A stretch of 64,000 nt of DNA. It comes from Methylorubrum extorquens. GTDB lineage: Bacteria; Pseudomonadota; Alphaproteobacteria; Rhizobiales; Beijerinckiaceae. The position numbers were made by a program, and so were the translations under genes. Shown here one piece after another: positions 44,572 to 56,239 of this stretch (the stretch's first letter is position 1; each line of letters starts with the position of its first letter). The stretch is taken from assembly GCF_024169925.1 (NCBI RefSeq), contig NZ_JALJXF010000001.1, positions 4,408,001 to 4,472,000 on the forward strand, read 5' to 3'. The notes below the pieces were generated by a model. That model was not told where the DNA came from. It saw only the letters and a program-made list of their open reading frames with translations, and ran no database searches.

Positions 44572-47342
44572 GCGTCTTCGGTCTCCCGTTCCGCATCCTC
44601 CGTTGCCGCCATGACCTGTCGGAAAATTCGGTCGGGGGCGAACGGCGTCGCGGTCAGCCGCACGCCGGTAGCGTCGCGGATCGCGTTGCCCAGGGCGGCG
44701 GCGACGGGGTTGTAGGGGGCCTCGCTCATCGATTTGGCGCCCAGCGGCCCGACCGTGTCGTGGGTGTCGGCGAACAGAACCTCGGTCACCGGAACGTCTG
44801 CCATCGCCGGGATGTGGTAGTTGCGCAAGGTCCGCGTGACGACCGCGCCCGCCGCGTCGAAGCGATAGTCCTCGTAGAGGGCCGCGCCGAGCGCCTGCGC
44901 CACCCCGCCCTCGATCTGCCCGCGGCACTGCATCGGGTTGATGACCCGGCCGGCATCCGCCGCCTGGACGCTTCTGAGAATGCGGATCTCGCCGGTCTGC
45001 GGATGCACCGCCACGCGAAAGGCCTGGACGTTGAAGGCGACCGAGCGCGGCGTCCCGTCCGCCTCCCCCGCGGCCTCAAAAGCGGCGCCTTGCGCGAGGG
45101 TGGTGAGGGCGATGCGGCCGGCGGGTGTCTCGACGCCGTCGGGCGTCAGGCGGCAATCGGCCGGGGCGACGCCGGCCCGCTCGGCGGCGGCCGTGCGAAG
45201 CCGATCTGCAAGCGCCGTGGCCGCGCGGAAATTCGCTTGGCCCGCGACCACGGTGCCCGTGCTGCCGTAGGCACCGGTATCGTGCCGGACGGCGTCGGTG
45301 TCGGCCTGGGTCAGGCGGATGCGTTCGGGCGTGGTGCCGAGCACCTCGGCGGCGATCTGCCCGTGCACGGTGCTGGTGCCGTTGCCGAACTCGGCGGTGC
45401 CGACCGCAAGGGCATAGGTTCCGTCCGGCTCGAGGCGGATGCGGGCATGGGCGACGTGGCCACGCGGCGGAATCGTGTCGATCATGGCCATCGCCATGCC
45501 CTCGCCGACGCGCCAGTCCGGTCCCGGCACCGCCTCGCCGCCGCCGTCCGCCAGGGCGGCCTGGACGCGGTCGAGACACTGGTCGAGGCCGTAGGAGCCG
45601 TAGACGACGTCGTGCGGCTCCAGGCTCGTCGATACCATCGGGTCGCCGGGCCGCACCGCGTTGAGGCGGCGCATCGCGAACGGGTCGATGCCAAGATCGC
45701 GGGCGAGTTCGTCCAGCGCCGATTCCACGGCAAAGATGGTCTGGCTCAGGCCGTACCCGCGAAAGGCCCCGGACGGCAGGGTGTGGGTGTAGGCGGCGTA
45801 GCCCTCCACCCGCTTGTTCGGACAGGCATAGGCGGCGATGCTCTCGTTGCAGCCGTGGTGCAGCACGCCGCCGGCATGGTTGCCGTAGGCGCCGGTGTTC
45901 GAGAGCACGTTCAGCGAGAGCGCGGTGAGACGCCCGTCGGCCCGCGCGCCGACCTTGACCCGCACCCGCATCGGATGGCGCGTCGTCGCCGCGCAAAAGT
46001 TCTCCTCGCGGGTCATCTCGTAGGAGACCGGGCGACCGGTCCGCAGCACGGCGAGCGCCACGAGATCCTCGGTCAGCATCTCCTGCTTGCCGCCGAAGCC
46101 GCCGCCGACCCGGCCGCAGAGCACGCGCACCCGGTCCCGGTCGAGATCGAACAGGCGGCACAGGGCATCGCGGGTCAGGAAGGGCACCTGCGTCGAGGAG
46201 CGCAGGGTCAGCCGGCCCTCAGCGTCGAGCCAGCCGAGCGCGCCGTGCGTTTCGAGATGCACGTGCTGCACCCGCTGCGAGACGTACTCCGCCTCGTGGA
46301 TCAGGTCAGCTTGGCCAAAGCCCGCCTCGACATCGCCGATCGCCCCGTGCGCCTCGGCGGCGAGGTTCGGGTGCGCGAGGAGCGGCGGCGCATCGTCGCC
46401 GGGCCGCGGCGGGTCGCGGTCGGCCGGATCGTGAACGAGGGGCGCGTCCGGGCGCAAAGCCGCCTCCGGGTCGAAGACGGCGGGCCGCACGTCGTACGCC
46501 ACCCGCAGCGCCCGCACGCCCATGGCGGCCGCCGCCGCACTCTCGGCGACCACCGCCGCGACACGCTGGCCGTGGAATCGGATCACGGAATCGAGCACGC
46601 CCGTGTCGGCGGCGTCGTCCAGGGGGTTCTCGTGCCGCCCGGTCGAGAAGCGGCGGCGCGGCGCGTCCTCGTGGGTGAGCACCGCGACCACGCCGGGCAC
46701 CGCCAGCGCCGCCGTCCGGTCGATGCTGCGGATACGGGCATGGGCGTGGGGGGCGCGCAGCACCTTCAGGTGCAGCAGGCCCGGCACGGCGGTGTCGAAG
46801 GTGTAGGCGGCCCGGCCGGAGACGAGGGCGCGGCTCACCGGAGCCGGAAGGGAGCGGCCGACCGGGCCGACCGCGCTGCCCGCATCGACATGCGCGAGGC
46901 CGGCCACGGCGTCACGGATCGCCCGGTAGCCGGTGCAGCGGCAGAGATTGCCCTTGAGCGCGGTGCCGAGATCCTGCCGCTGGCCCTGGTCGAGGGCAGC
47001 CGCCGTCATGATCATGCCCGGCGTGCAGAAGCCGCACTGGAAGCCCTGTGCATCGCAGAACGCGTCCTGCATCGGGTGGAGGTGCTCGGGCGGCCCGTCG
47101 CCCGGCGCGCAGGGGCCGGCGAGGCCTTCGATCGTGGTGATGCCACGCCCCTCCGCCTGGAAGGCGGGCAGAAGGCAGGAATGGACCGGCTCGCCGTCGA
47201 GATGGACGGTGCAGGCCCCGCAATCGCCCGCATCGCAGCCCTTCTTGACCCCGAACCAGCCGAGATCCCGCAGCAGCGTGCGCAGGCACTGGCCGGGACG
47301 CGGCGCGGCTTTCTGGACCTGCCCGTTGACGGTGAGCCTCAT
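44568..47342 (-). CDS. xdhD: XdhD-type xanthine/hypoxanthine oxidase, fused [2Fe-2S] and molybdopterin subunits
   Basis: A 924-residue fusion. Residues 1-150 form the ferredoxin-like [2Fe-2S] part with Cys36/41/44/56 and the second cluster Cys103/106/134/136. Residues about 165-924 form the molybdopterin-binding part (GRVGGGFGGKQE, GAFRGYGLSQ, and the SMSEAPYNP region where the catalytic Glu lies near the C-terminus). This layout is that of E. coli XdhD (956 aa), not the separate XdhA/B/C form. The FAD subunit is encoded just upstream with a 4-nt overlap and guaD just downstream. Product is likely urate from xanthine or hypoxanthine. No XdhC-type insertion factor is in the window. Confidence 0.88.
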   Translation of the reverse strand: MRLTVNGQVQKAAPRPGQCLRTLLRDLGWFGVKKGCDAGDCGACTVHLDGEPVHSCLLPAFQAEGRGITTIEGLAGPCAPGDGPPEHLHPMQDAFCDAQGFQCGFCTPGMIMTAAALDQGQRQDLGTALKGNLCRCTGYRAIRDAVAGLAHVDAGSAVGPVGRSLPAPVSRALVSGRAAYTFDTAVPGLLHLKVLRAPHAHARIRSIDRTAALAVPGVVAVLTHEDAPRRRFSTGRHENPLDDAADTGVLDSVIRFHGQRVAAVVAESAAAAAMGVRALRVAYDVRPAVFDPEAALRPDAPLVHDPADRDPPRPGDDAPPLLAHPNLAAEAHGAIGDVEAGFGQADLIHEAEYVSQRVQHVHLETHGALGWLDAEGRLTLRSSTQVPFLTRDALCRLFDLDRDRVRVLCGRVGGGFGGKQEMLTEDLVALAVLRTGRPVSYEMTREENFCAATTRHPMRVRVKVGARADGRLTALSLNVLSNTGAYGNHAGGVLHHGCNESIAAYACPNKRVEGYAAYTHTLPSGAFRGYGLSQTIFAVESALDELARDLGIDPFAMRRLNAVRPGDPMVSTSLEPHDVVYGSYGLDQCLDRVQAALADGGGEAVPGPDWRVGEGMAMAMIDTIPPRGHVAHARIRLEPDGTYALAVGTAEFGNGTSTVHGQIAAEVLGTTPERIRLTQADTDAVRHDTGAYGSTGTVVAGQANFRAATALADRLRTAAAERAGVAPADCRLTPDGVETPAGRIALTTLAQGAAFEAAGEADGTPRSVAFNVQAFRVAVHPQTGEIRILRSVQAADAGRVINPMQCRGQIEGGVAQALGAALYEDYRFDAAGAVVTRTLRNYHIPAMADVPVTEVLFADTHDTVGPLGAKSMSEAPYNPVAAALGNAIRDATGVRLTATPFAPDRIFRQVMAATEDAERETEDA

Positions 47343-48154
47343 CGGGCGAGTTCCTCCCGGATCTCTTCGGCAAGCAGCCCGGTGACGTGCCGGCGCCAAT
47401 CCGGCGCGCCGTGGACGTCGTCGTACCAGCCGTCCTCGGGGATCGCCGTCGCGATCGCCTCCTGCAGCACGGCCGCCGCCGGAAGCGCATCGAAGCGGAG
47501 CTGGATCGGCCGCGGCGTCGAGGCCGTCACGGTGATCGCGAAGGCGCCGGCCCGGTCGCGCGTTCCGATCACCAGGGCCCCGGAGCGGCCCTCGGGGGAG
47601 AGGGCGATGCGCCGGAAGGCCGTGCGCCGCCGCAACGCGGTGGCGGGCAGGTCGATGCCGCGCAGGATCTCTCCGGGGGAAAGCGCCGTGCGCTGCGGCC
47701 CGAGGATGAACTCCGTGACGGGCAGCCGCCGCTCGCCGCCGCCGGGCCGGGTCAGCAGGCAGGTGCCGTCGAGCGCCGCGGTGAGCGCGATCATCGGCCC
47801 GGCGGGCAGGGCCGTGCAGAGGTTGCCGCCGACGCTCGCCCGGTTCCAGATCTTGAACGAGCCGAGCAGCGCCCGGCAGCATTGCCCGACGAGGGGCGCC
47901 GCGATCCAGTCCAGCGGCAGGGCGAGCCGGTCGAGTTCGGCGATGGTGCCGGTCGCCGACAGGCGAAGGCCCGCCTCGGACAGCTCGGCCGCCGGCCATC
48001 CGAGGGCGGACAGGTCGATCAGCCGGGCGAGCGCCGGCTGCGGCTCGGAGAACAGCCACGTCCCGCCCGCGAGCCAGGCATCGCCCTTGCGCCAGGGGGG
48101 CAGCTCATCGAGGCGCGCCGGTCTCAGGACGGCGGTGATCGTGTCGAGATCCAT
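47339..48154 (-). CDS. FAD-binding subunit of molybdenum hydroxylase (YgfM-like)
   Basis: A 271-residue protein with the FAD-binding motifs AWLAGGTWLFSEPQP (near residue 28) and ASVGGNLCTALPAGP (near residue 110), typical of the CoxM/YgfM subunits that pass electrons from the iron-sulfur clusters to acceptor. It is the first gene of the block and overlaps xdhD by 4 nt, matching the E. coli ygfM-xdhD pairing. Confidence 0.86.
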   Translation of the reverse strand: MDLDTITAVLRPARLDELPPWRKGDAWLAGGTWLFSEPQPALARLIDLSALGWPAAELSEAGLRLSATGTIAELDRLALPLDWIAAPLVGQCCRALLGSFKIWNRASVGGNLCTALPAGPMIALTAALDGTCLLTRPGGGERRLPVTEFILGPQRTALSPGEILRGIDLPATALRRRTAFRRIALSPEGRSGALVIGTRDRAGAFAITVTASTPRPIQLRFDALPAAAVLQEAIATAIPEDGWYDDVHGAPDWRRHVTGLLAEEIREELAR

Positions 48155-48230
48155 CGGAGGCCGGCTCGCAAGTTCCTATCCAACGGCGGGCGCCGGAGCT
48201 TACACGGTTTCCGGATGGTCGTTTCCGGGT

Positions 48231-48276
48231 CCGATGGATCCCCTCTCCCCGCAGGCGGGGAGAGGGGATCCATCGG
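48231..48276 (-). terminator. Strong bidirectional hairpin, 20-bp perfect arms
   Basis: Arm CCGATGGATCCCCTCTCCCC at 48231-48250, a 6-nt loop GCAGGC, and the exact complement at 48257-48276. It lies 18 nt beyond the stop of the ABC binding-protein gene and before the xdh operon, so it likely ends the rut/ABC transcript. The arms are long enough to form a dispersed REP-like repeat too. Confidence 0.7.
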
Positions 48277-48293
48277 CAACCACTGCGCCGGGC

Positions 48294-49310
48294 CTACTGC
48301 CCCACGGTCGCGGTCACCGCATGCGTCCAGGCCCCCTCGGGCTTGCGGGTGATGACGGGCTGGTCGGTGCCGCCGGCGAGCAGGATGGCGACGGTGCGCT
48401 CGTAATCGGCGGGGTCGAGCCGGCCGCCGGACGTGTCGAGCAGCTTGGCGACCGCGCGCATCATCCGCTTCTGGTGCGTCTCGGTCTGGGCGCCGCTGGC
48501 GTCGTTCTCCAGCACGATCTCCGCCGCCTCGTCCGGATGCGCGGCGGCATAGGCCCAGCCCTTCTCGGAGGCGGCCACGAACTTCGCCAGCCGGGCGACG
48601 AAGGCCTTGTCCTTCAGCTTGGGTTCGAGGGCGTAGAGCCCGTCCTCCAGCGCGGCGACGCCCTGATCCTCGTAGCGGAACACGACGAGCTGCTCCGGCT
48701 TGAAGCCGGCATCGATCACCTGCCAGTACTCGTTGTAGCTCATGGTCGAGACGCAATCGGCCTGTTTCTGGATCAGGGGGTCGACGTTGAAGCCCTGCTT
48801 CAGCACCGTCACGCCGCCGGGCGAGCCGTCGGTCTTGAGGCCGAGCTTGGCCATCCAGGCCAGGAACGGGTACTCGTTGCCCGCGTACCAGACCCCGAGC
48901 GTCCGGCCCTTCAGGTCGGCGGGCGACTTGATGCCGGTATCCGCCCGGCAGGTCAGCATCAGGCCCGACTTCTTGAAGGGCTGCGCGATGTTGACGAGGG
49001 GCACGCCCTTCTCGCGCGAGGCGAGCGCCGAGGGCATCCAATCGACGACGACATCGGCGCCGCCGCCCGCGATGACCTGGGGCGGGGCCACGTCGGGCCC
49101 GCCCGGCTTGATCGTAACCTCGAGCCCGGCTTGGCTGTAGAAGCCCTTGGCCTGCGCGACATAGTAGCCGGCAAACTGCGCCTGGGGCACCCATTTGAGC
49201 TGGAGCGTCACCCGCTCCGCCGCCCGCGCGCCGCCCGCGGCGAGCCCGACCAGCGCCGCTCCGGCGCAGAGGAGCGCTCTTACCGTTTCCCTCGCCGTTT
49301 TCCCCGCCAT
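48294..49310 (-). CDS. NMT1/THI5-like ABC substrate-binding protein
   Basis: A 338-residue periplasmic protein with a signal peptide ending GGARAAE and the NMT1 core RVTLQLKWVPQAQFAGYYVAQAKGFYSQAGLEVTI and DVVVDWMPSALASREKG. The family binds pyrimidine precursors of thiamine, pyrimidines, sulfonates or riboflavin-like compounds. It is last in a run rutA-rutB-rutC-rutD-rutF-ATPase-permease-permease-SBP, so a pyrimidine nucleobase such as uracil or thymine is the likely ligand. Confidence 0.85.
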   Translation of the reverse strand: MAGKTARETVRALLCAGAALVGLAAGGARAAERVTLQLKWVPQAQFAGYYVAQAKGFYSQAGLEVTIKPGGPDVAPPQVIAGGGADVVVDWMPSALASREKGVPLVNIAQPFKKSGLMLTCRADTGIKSPADLKGRTLGVWYAGNEYPFLAWMAKLGLKTDGSPGGVTVLKQGFNVDPLIQKQADCVSTMSYNEYWQVIDAGFKPEQLVVFRYEDQGVAALEDGLYALEPKLKDKAFVARLAKFVAASEKGWAYAAAHPDEAAEIVLENDASGAQTETHQKRMMRAVAKLLDTSGGRLDPADYERTVAILLAGGTDQPVITRKPEGAWTHAVTATVGQ

Positions 49311-49413
49311 CTCAGCCTCCTTCAGCCTGTCCCCTTCGGGACTTTCCCCTGCGGCCTTCCCCTGTGACCGCCGGGCCGTGGTTGTTCGAACGGATGCGAG
49401 CGGACCCTGCCCG

Positions 49414-50379
49414 TCAGCCGGCGCGCACCGACGGGTGCCAGCCGGTCGCGGCGCGCTCGGCCAGGGCGATGAGGCCGTAGAAGGCCGACCCCGCCAGGGC
49501 CGCCAGCACGATCTCGGCCCAGACCATGTCGAGGGAGAGCCGCGCCGCCTCGATCGAGATGCGGAAGCCCATGCCGACGATCGGCGTACCGAAGAACTCG
49601 GCCACGAGCGCCCCGATCAGCGCCAGCGTCGCGTTGACCTTCAGGGCGGTGAACAGGAAGGGCAGGGCCATGGGCAGGCGCAGGCTCAGGAGCGTGCGCG
49701 AGTAGCCCGCCGCGTAGGTGCGCATCAGGTCGCGCTCGATTCCGCCCGTGGCGGCAAGACCGGCGCCGGCCTGCACCAGCATCGGGAAGAAGGTCATCAC
49801 GGCGACGACCGCGGCCTTCGACGGCCAATCGAAGCCGAACCACATCACCATGATCGGGGCGATGCCGACGATCGGCAGCGCCGAGGCGACGTTCGCCACC
49901 GGCAGGAGCCCGCGCCCGAGGACGGGCAGCCGGTCGGCCAGGATCGCGACGCCGAGGCCCGACAGGCAGCCGATGACGTAGCCCGGCAGGGCTGATTTCA
50001 GGCAGGTCTGGACGAAATCCGCCCCGAGGACCGGCAGCGCCGTGGCGAAGCGCATGGCGATCGCCGAGGGCGGCGGCATCAGGACGGCGGGCACTCCCGC
50101 GCCCACGACGACGACCTCCCACAGCACCAGCACGAGGGCACCGAACAGCAGCGGCACGGCGAGCCGCACGAGGCGACGGACGGCCGGATGGCCCGGCTCC
50201 AGGGCGGCGAGGTCGCGCGCGGCCAGCGTGGCGGCGAGCCAGACCAGGAATGCAGCGAGCCAGAAGCCCGGCCCCGCTGCGCCGGCCAGACCGGGCCGGT
50301 GGGCGGCGATGGCGAGTGCTGCCCCGCCGATCAGTGCGGCGGGCGTGAGCAGGCCGATCCGTGCGGCGCGATGCGTCAT
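49414..50379 (-). CDS. SsuC/TauC-type ABC transporter permease
   Basis: A 321-residue permease with about eight hydrophobic segments, including an N-terminal extension, and the binding-protein-dependent motif ERDLMRTYAAGYSRTLLSLRLPMALPFLFTALKVNATLALIGALVAE (coupling helix region). It overlaps the next permease by 4 nt and precedes the binding-protein gene by 103 nt. Part of the presumed pyrimidine importer. Confidence 0.88.
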   Translation of the reverse strand: MTHRAARIGLLTPAALIGGAALAIAAHRPGLAGAAGPGFWLAAFLVWLAATLAARDLAALEPGHPAVRRLVRLAVPLLFGALVLVLWEVVVVGAGVPAVLMPPPSAIAMRFATALPVLGADFVQTCLKSALPGYVIGCLSGLGVAILADRLPVLGRGLLPVANVASALPIVGIAPIMVMWFGFDWPSKAAVVAVMTFFPMLVQAGAGLAATGGIERDLMRTYAAGYSRTLLSLRLPMALPFLFTALKVNATLALIGALVAEFFGTPIVGMGFRISIEAARLSLDMVWAEIVLAALAGSAFYGLIALAERAATGWHPSVRAG

Positions 50380-51281
50380 CGGGAGCCCCCCGCGGGCCGG
50401 GCGCCGAGGGCGCGGGCGGTCGCACTTTCCGCAAGGCCGATCCCCTGGACGAGGAGCGACGAGAGCGCCGCCGCCGCGAACAGGGCCGCCCAGATCTGGA
50501 TCGTCTGGCCGTAATAGGAGCCGGCGAGAAGCCGCGCCCCGAGCCCGGCCTGCGCCCCGGTCGGCAGTTCGGCGACGATGGTGCCGACGAGGCTCGCCGC
50601 CACCGCGATCTTCAGGCTCGCGAACAGGTAGGGCAGGGCGGCCGGCCAGCGCAGCCGCGCCAGGATCTGGCCGCGCGAGGCCGAATAGGTCCGCATCAGG
50701 TCGCGGTGGATCCGGTCGGGGGCGTTCAGCCCCTTCACCATGCCGACCGTGACGGGGAAGAAGCAGAGATAGGCCGCGATTACCGCCTTCGGCAGCAGGC
50801 CGGTCAGGCCGGCCGCCCCCAGGGCCACGATGATGATCGGCGCCACCGCCAGGATCGGCACGGTCTGTGAGGCGATGATCCACGGCATCAGGCTCGCATC
50901 GACGCTGCGCAGGTGCACGACCGCGACCGCCAGCGCGATGCCGAGCAGCGAGCCGAGGGCGAAGCCCGTCAGCGTCGCCGAGAGGGTGACCCAGGCGTGG
51001 TAGACGAGGCTGCGCTTCGAACTCAGCGGCACGCCGAGGACGCTGCGCGACAGTTCCGAGGCCACCTGATGCGGTGCCGGAACGACGGGCCGTTCCTGCG
51101 CCATCGTCGCCGCCGCGATGCTCATGGCGTCGGGCGCCGCGCCGGCCCGCACGAGCGTATCCGCGGCGCCGTTCCAGTTGCCGAGCAGGGCGGCGAGATA
51201 CCACCCAACGAGAAGCGCCAGCACGACGCCGGCCACCGGCAGCGCCCGGCCGCGGGGAAAGGACGCCGCCTTACGCGTCAT
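50376..51281 (-). CDS. SsuC/TauC-type ABC transporter permease
   Basis: A 301-residue permease with the coupling region HRDLMRTYSASRGQILARLRWPAALPYLFASLKIAVAASLVGTIVAELP. It overlaps the ATPase gene by 11 nt and the second permease by 4 nt. Two distinct permeases imply a heterodimeric transmembrane domain, as in ThiX/HmpAB-like importers of NMT1-type systems. Confidence 0.88.
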   Translation of the reverse strand: MTRKAASFPRGRALPVAGVVLALLVGWYLAALLGNWNGAADTLVRAGAAPDAMSIAAATMAQERPVVPAPHQVASELSRSVLGVPLSSKRSLVYHAWVTLSATLTGFALGSLLGIALAVAVVHLRSVDASLMPWIIASQTVPILAVAPIIIVALGAAGLTGLLPKAVIAAYLCFFPVTVGMVKGLNAPDRIHRDLMRTYSASRGQILARLRWPAALPYLFASLKIAVAASLVGTIVAELPTGAQAGLGARLLAGSYYGQTIQIWAALFAAAALSSLLVQGIGLAESATARALGARPAGGSR

Positions 51282-52125
51282 AGGCGTGACCGGCGCGCAG
51301 ACCCTCGCGCACCCGCTGGCCGAGACGCAGGAACTCGGGCGTCTCGCGGATCTCCAGCGGACGCTCCCGCCCGAGCGCGGTGCAATCGACGATGTCGATG
51401 ATCCGCCCCGGGCGCGGCGACATCACCACGACGCGGGTCGAGAGGTAGACCGCCTCGGGGATCGAGTGGGTGACGAACAGGACCGTCTTGGCGGTCTTGC
51501 GCCACAGCGCGAGCAGCTCGGCGTTGAGGTGATCGCGGACGATCTCGTCCAGCGCCCCAAAGGGCTCGTCCATCAAGAGCAGCTTCGGATCGAAGCAGAG
51601 GGCGCGGGCGATCGAGGCCCGCTGCTGCATGCCGCCGGAGAGCTGCCAGGGGTACTTGTTGGCAAAGCCTGTGAGCTGGACGAGGTCGAGGTGATGCGCC
51701 ACGCGCTCCCGCCGCTCGGCGCGCGGCACGCCGAAGATCTCGAGCGGCAGGGCGACGTTCCTCGCGATGGTCCGCCAGGGATAGAGCGCGGGCGCCTGGA
51801 ACACGAAGCCGTAGTCGCGCCGCAGCCGCGCCGCCTCGGCGCCGACCCCGTTGACGGTCAGTTCGCCGCCGGTCGGCTGTTCGAGGTCGGCGACGCAGCG
51901 CAGCAGCGTGGTCTTGCCGCAGCCGGACGGGCCGATGAAGGAGACGAATTCGCCCGGCGCCACCGCGAGATCGACGTCGGCAAGCGCGTGAACCGGCCCG
52001 TCGGCGGTGGTGTAGGTGAGAGACAGCCCGCGCGCGGCGATGACGGGGGCCACCGGCACCGCGCGGGGCGCCGGTTGCTCGAACTCGGGCGGCTGTTTGA
52101 GGGCGAGGGCGCCGGCACGCGACAT
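51271..52125 (-). CDS. ABC transporter ATP-binding protein (SsuB/TauB type)
   Basis: A 284-residue ATPase: Walker A GPSGCGKTT, Q-loop FQAPALYPW, signature LSGGMQQRASIARAL, Walker B LLLMDEPFGALD and switch His in FVTHSIPEA. ATG 52125 starts the protein about 28 residues before the ABC core. It lies 188 nt downstream of rutF with no terminator evident, so it may be co-transcribed with the rut genes. Confidence 0.9.
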   Translation of the reverse strand: MSRAGALALKQPPEFEQPAPRAVPVAPVIAARGLSLTYTTADGPVHALADVDLAVAPGEFVSFIGPSGCGKTTLLRCVADLEQPTGGELTVNGVGAEAARLRRDYGFVFQAPALYPWRTIARNVALPLEIFGVPRAERRERVAHHLDLVQLTGFANKYPWQLSGGMQQRASIARALCFDPKLLLMDEPFGALDEIVRDHLNAELLALWRKTAKTVLFVTHSIPEAVYLSTRVVVMSPRPGRIIDIVDCTALGRERPLEIRETPEFLRLGQRVREGLRAGHAYDA

Positions 52126-52313
52126 GGCAGGCTTTCGTTCCGTGGGTTGCGGGTCGGCGCGCGATCGGTCGTCCGGGAACCGGTGGCGGGCCGAGGGAAG
52201 GGCGGGCCCGCCGCCGGACCTCTTCGCAGCACCGGATCGAGCATTTTCCGTGCCGTCCGTGCCGAACGGCGCGAAGGCGTCCGGCGGCGGGGATTCGATG
52301 GGCTGGTCCCGGC

Positions 52314-52925
52314 TCAGGCGCTCCTCAGGGCCAGCCTCGGCCCTTCGGCGGGCCGGGCTCCGACCGCGCGCGCCGGCTCGGGCGGGGCGGATCCGCTCCG
52401 CGGCGCGCGGGGAAGCGTGCGGTAGCGGCGCTCGCTGTAGAGCAGCGCGTCGGCCTGCCCCGAAGCGGCGAGGGCTTCGACCGCGCAGTAGAACACGTCG
52501 TGGCTGCCGACGGCGTGGCGCCCGACGATGCGGCAATCGAAGCTGACGAGGGCGTCGGCCAGTGCGGGCGCCCCGCTGCGCAACTGCTGCCACGTCCCAG
52601 CCGCGAAGCGCTCGTCCATCGGGGTGCGGCCCCCGAACAGGGCCGCCACCGTCTCGTGGCCCTCGCCGAGGGTGTTCACGCACAGCGTTCCGTTGTGGGT
52701 GAGGGCGGCGTAGGCGGAGGAGGCGCGGTTGACGCAGACGAGCAGCGTCGGCGGCGCGTCGCTGACGCTGCACACGGCCGAGGCGGTGAAGCCGGCCCGC
52801 CCGCCCGGACCGTCGGTGGTGATCAGATGCACCGCGCTCGCGAGCCGGGACATCGCTTCGCGGTAGGCGGCCGCATCGACGGGGATGGCTGCGACGCTCT
52901 CGGACTCGGTCTCGAATTCGGTCAT
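52314..52925 (-). CDS. rutF: FMN reductase of the uracil degradation pathway
   Basis: A 203-residue flavin reductase-like protein: [55 protein letters not shown] is the RutF/HpaC pattern. It supplies reduced FMN to the RutA monooxygenase. The C-terminal 35 residues are Pro/Arg-rich and variable. It follows rutD after 31 nt. Confidence 0.9.
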   Translation of the reverse strand: MTEFETESESVAAIPVDAAAYREAMSRLASAVHLITTDGPGGRAGFTASAVCSVSDAPPTLLVCVNRASSAYAALTHNGTLCVNTLGEGHETVAALFGGRTPMDERFAAGTWQQLRSGAPALADALVSFDCRIVGRHAVGSHDVFYCAVEALAASGQADALLYSERRYRTLPRAPRSGSAPPEPARAVGARPAEGPRLALRSA

Positions 52926-52956
52926 CGGCGGCGGCCTTTCGTGAGATCGGGTCGCT

Positions 52957-54136
<1,180 letters not shown>

Positions 54137-54148
54137 GGGGGTCTCCGG

Positions 54149-54894
54149 TCAGGCGGGGATGCGGCGGGCCTCGTCGGAGCTGAGCGCCGCCTCGAAGGCG
54201 GCGACGTCCGACACCCAGCCGAAGAAGGTCTCGATGTTGCGGAGCGCGCCCTCCTGCAGGGCGGGCGGGCCGGCCTGATGGGTGGCGTCGGCGAGCACGA
54301 TCCCGAAATACTCGCGGTGGTAGCCGTCGCGCAGGGTCGATTCCACGCAGACATTCGTGGCGATGCCGGTGAAGACAAGGGTGCGGATGCCGCGCGCCCG
54401 CAGCATGCTATCGAGCGGCGTGTTGTAGAAGCCGCTGTAGCGGGGCTTGCCCAGGACGATGTCGCCGGGCTCGGGCGTCAGCGCATCGACGAGGGCGTAG
54501 TCCCACGTGCCCTTGGCGAGCAGCCGCTCGTTCATCTCCGGCCGGCGGCGCATGGTCTTGAGCGCGTTCGACTTGTGCCAGTTCGGCGAGCCCGGTCCCC
54601 CGGCCTCGACGTAGTCCGGGTCCCAGCCGTTCTGGAACCAGATCACACGGATGCCGGCCGCGCGGGCCGCCGCCACGGCCCGGGCGATCCGCTCGATCAC
54701 CGGCCCGGTCGCCGAGACGTCGAAGCCGGCGAGATTGAGATAGCCCCCTTTGGTCGCGTAGGCGTTCTGCATGTCGACGACGATCAGCGCGGTCGTGTCC
54801 GCGTCGAAGGCGATCGGCTCGGGCCGCGCCGGCAGCGTGACCGCGCCGTGGCGGCCGGACGGGTCGCGGTAGCCCGCGGGGGCATCGGCCGCCA

Positions 54895-54895
<1 letters not shown>
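54149..54895 (-). CDS. rutB: Ureidoacrylate amidohydrolase RutB
   Basis: A 248-residue isochorismatase-fold hydrolase: Asp in [18 protein letters not shown], Lys in LGKPRYSGF and Cys in [49 protein letters not shown] is characteristic of RutB. It releases carbamate and aminoacrylate from ureidoacrylate. Its ATG overlaps the rutA stop by one base (TGATG), so the two are co-translated. Confidence 0.94.
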
Positions 54896-56025
<1,130 letters not shown>

Positions 56026-56094
56026 GACAAACCCTCGCTCGCTCGTCCGGCCGGCGCCCTGAAGGGCCGGCGACAGGTTTGGACGGTAGCGAGT

Positions 56095-56110
56095 CGGACC
56101 ATTTGGTCAA
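56095..56110. promoter_or_regulatory. RutR operator match 1, upstream of rutA
   Basis: CGGACCATTTGGTCAA against the RutR consensus TTGACCAnnTGGTCAA: the right half is perfect and 5 of 7 positions of the left half match. It lies about 70 nt upstream of the rutA start and 130 nt from the rutR stop. Confidence 0.7.
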
Positions 56111-56127
56111 ACTCTGAGAGCCGTTAT

Positions 56128-56143
56128 TTGACCGTTTGCACAA
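56128..56143. promoter_or_regulatory. RutR operator match 2, upstream of rutA
   Basis: TTGACCGTTTGCACAA keeps TTGACC and TG..CAA of the RutR consensus. Its centre is 33 bp (about three helical turns) from that of operator 1, so two dimers could bind the same face of the DNA. Confidence 0.5.
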
Positions 56144-56239
56144 ACTCTCCGCGCGATGCCCGCGCGGCGGGCCGCTTCTGCTTACGGCCGATGCGGTTTC
56201 ATCCGGTTCTCTTCGGTCTTGGCACGGGGCCGGGGCGAA

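Noticed and set aside
44559..49367. 1602-codon + strand open frame, the longest in the window
   Set aside because: It is antisense to guaD, xdhD, the FAD subunit and the ABC binding-protein gene, all with clear domains. Its residues are His/Arg/Gly/Ala-rich with no domain; high GC removes stops in this frame.
56051..56072. GC hairpin in the rutA leader
   Set aside because: Imperfect stem with a bulge and no T-tract; could be chance in a 70% GC leader, so not called as an attenuator.
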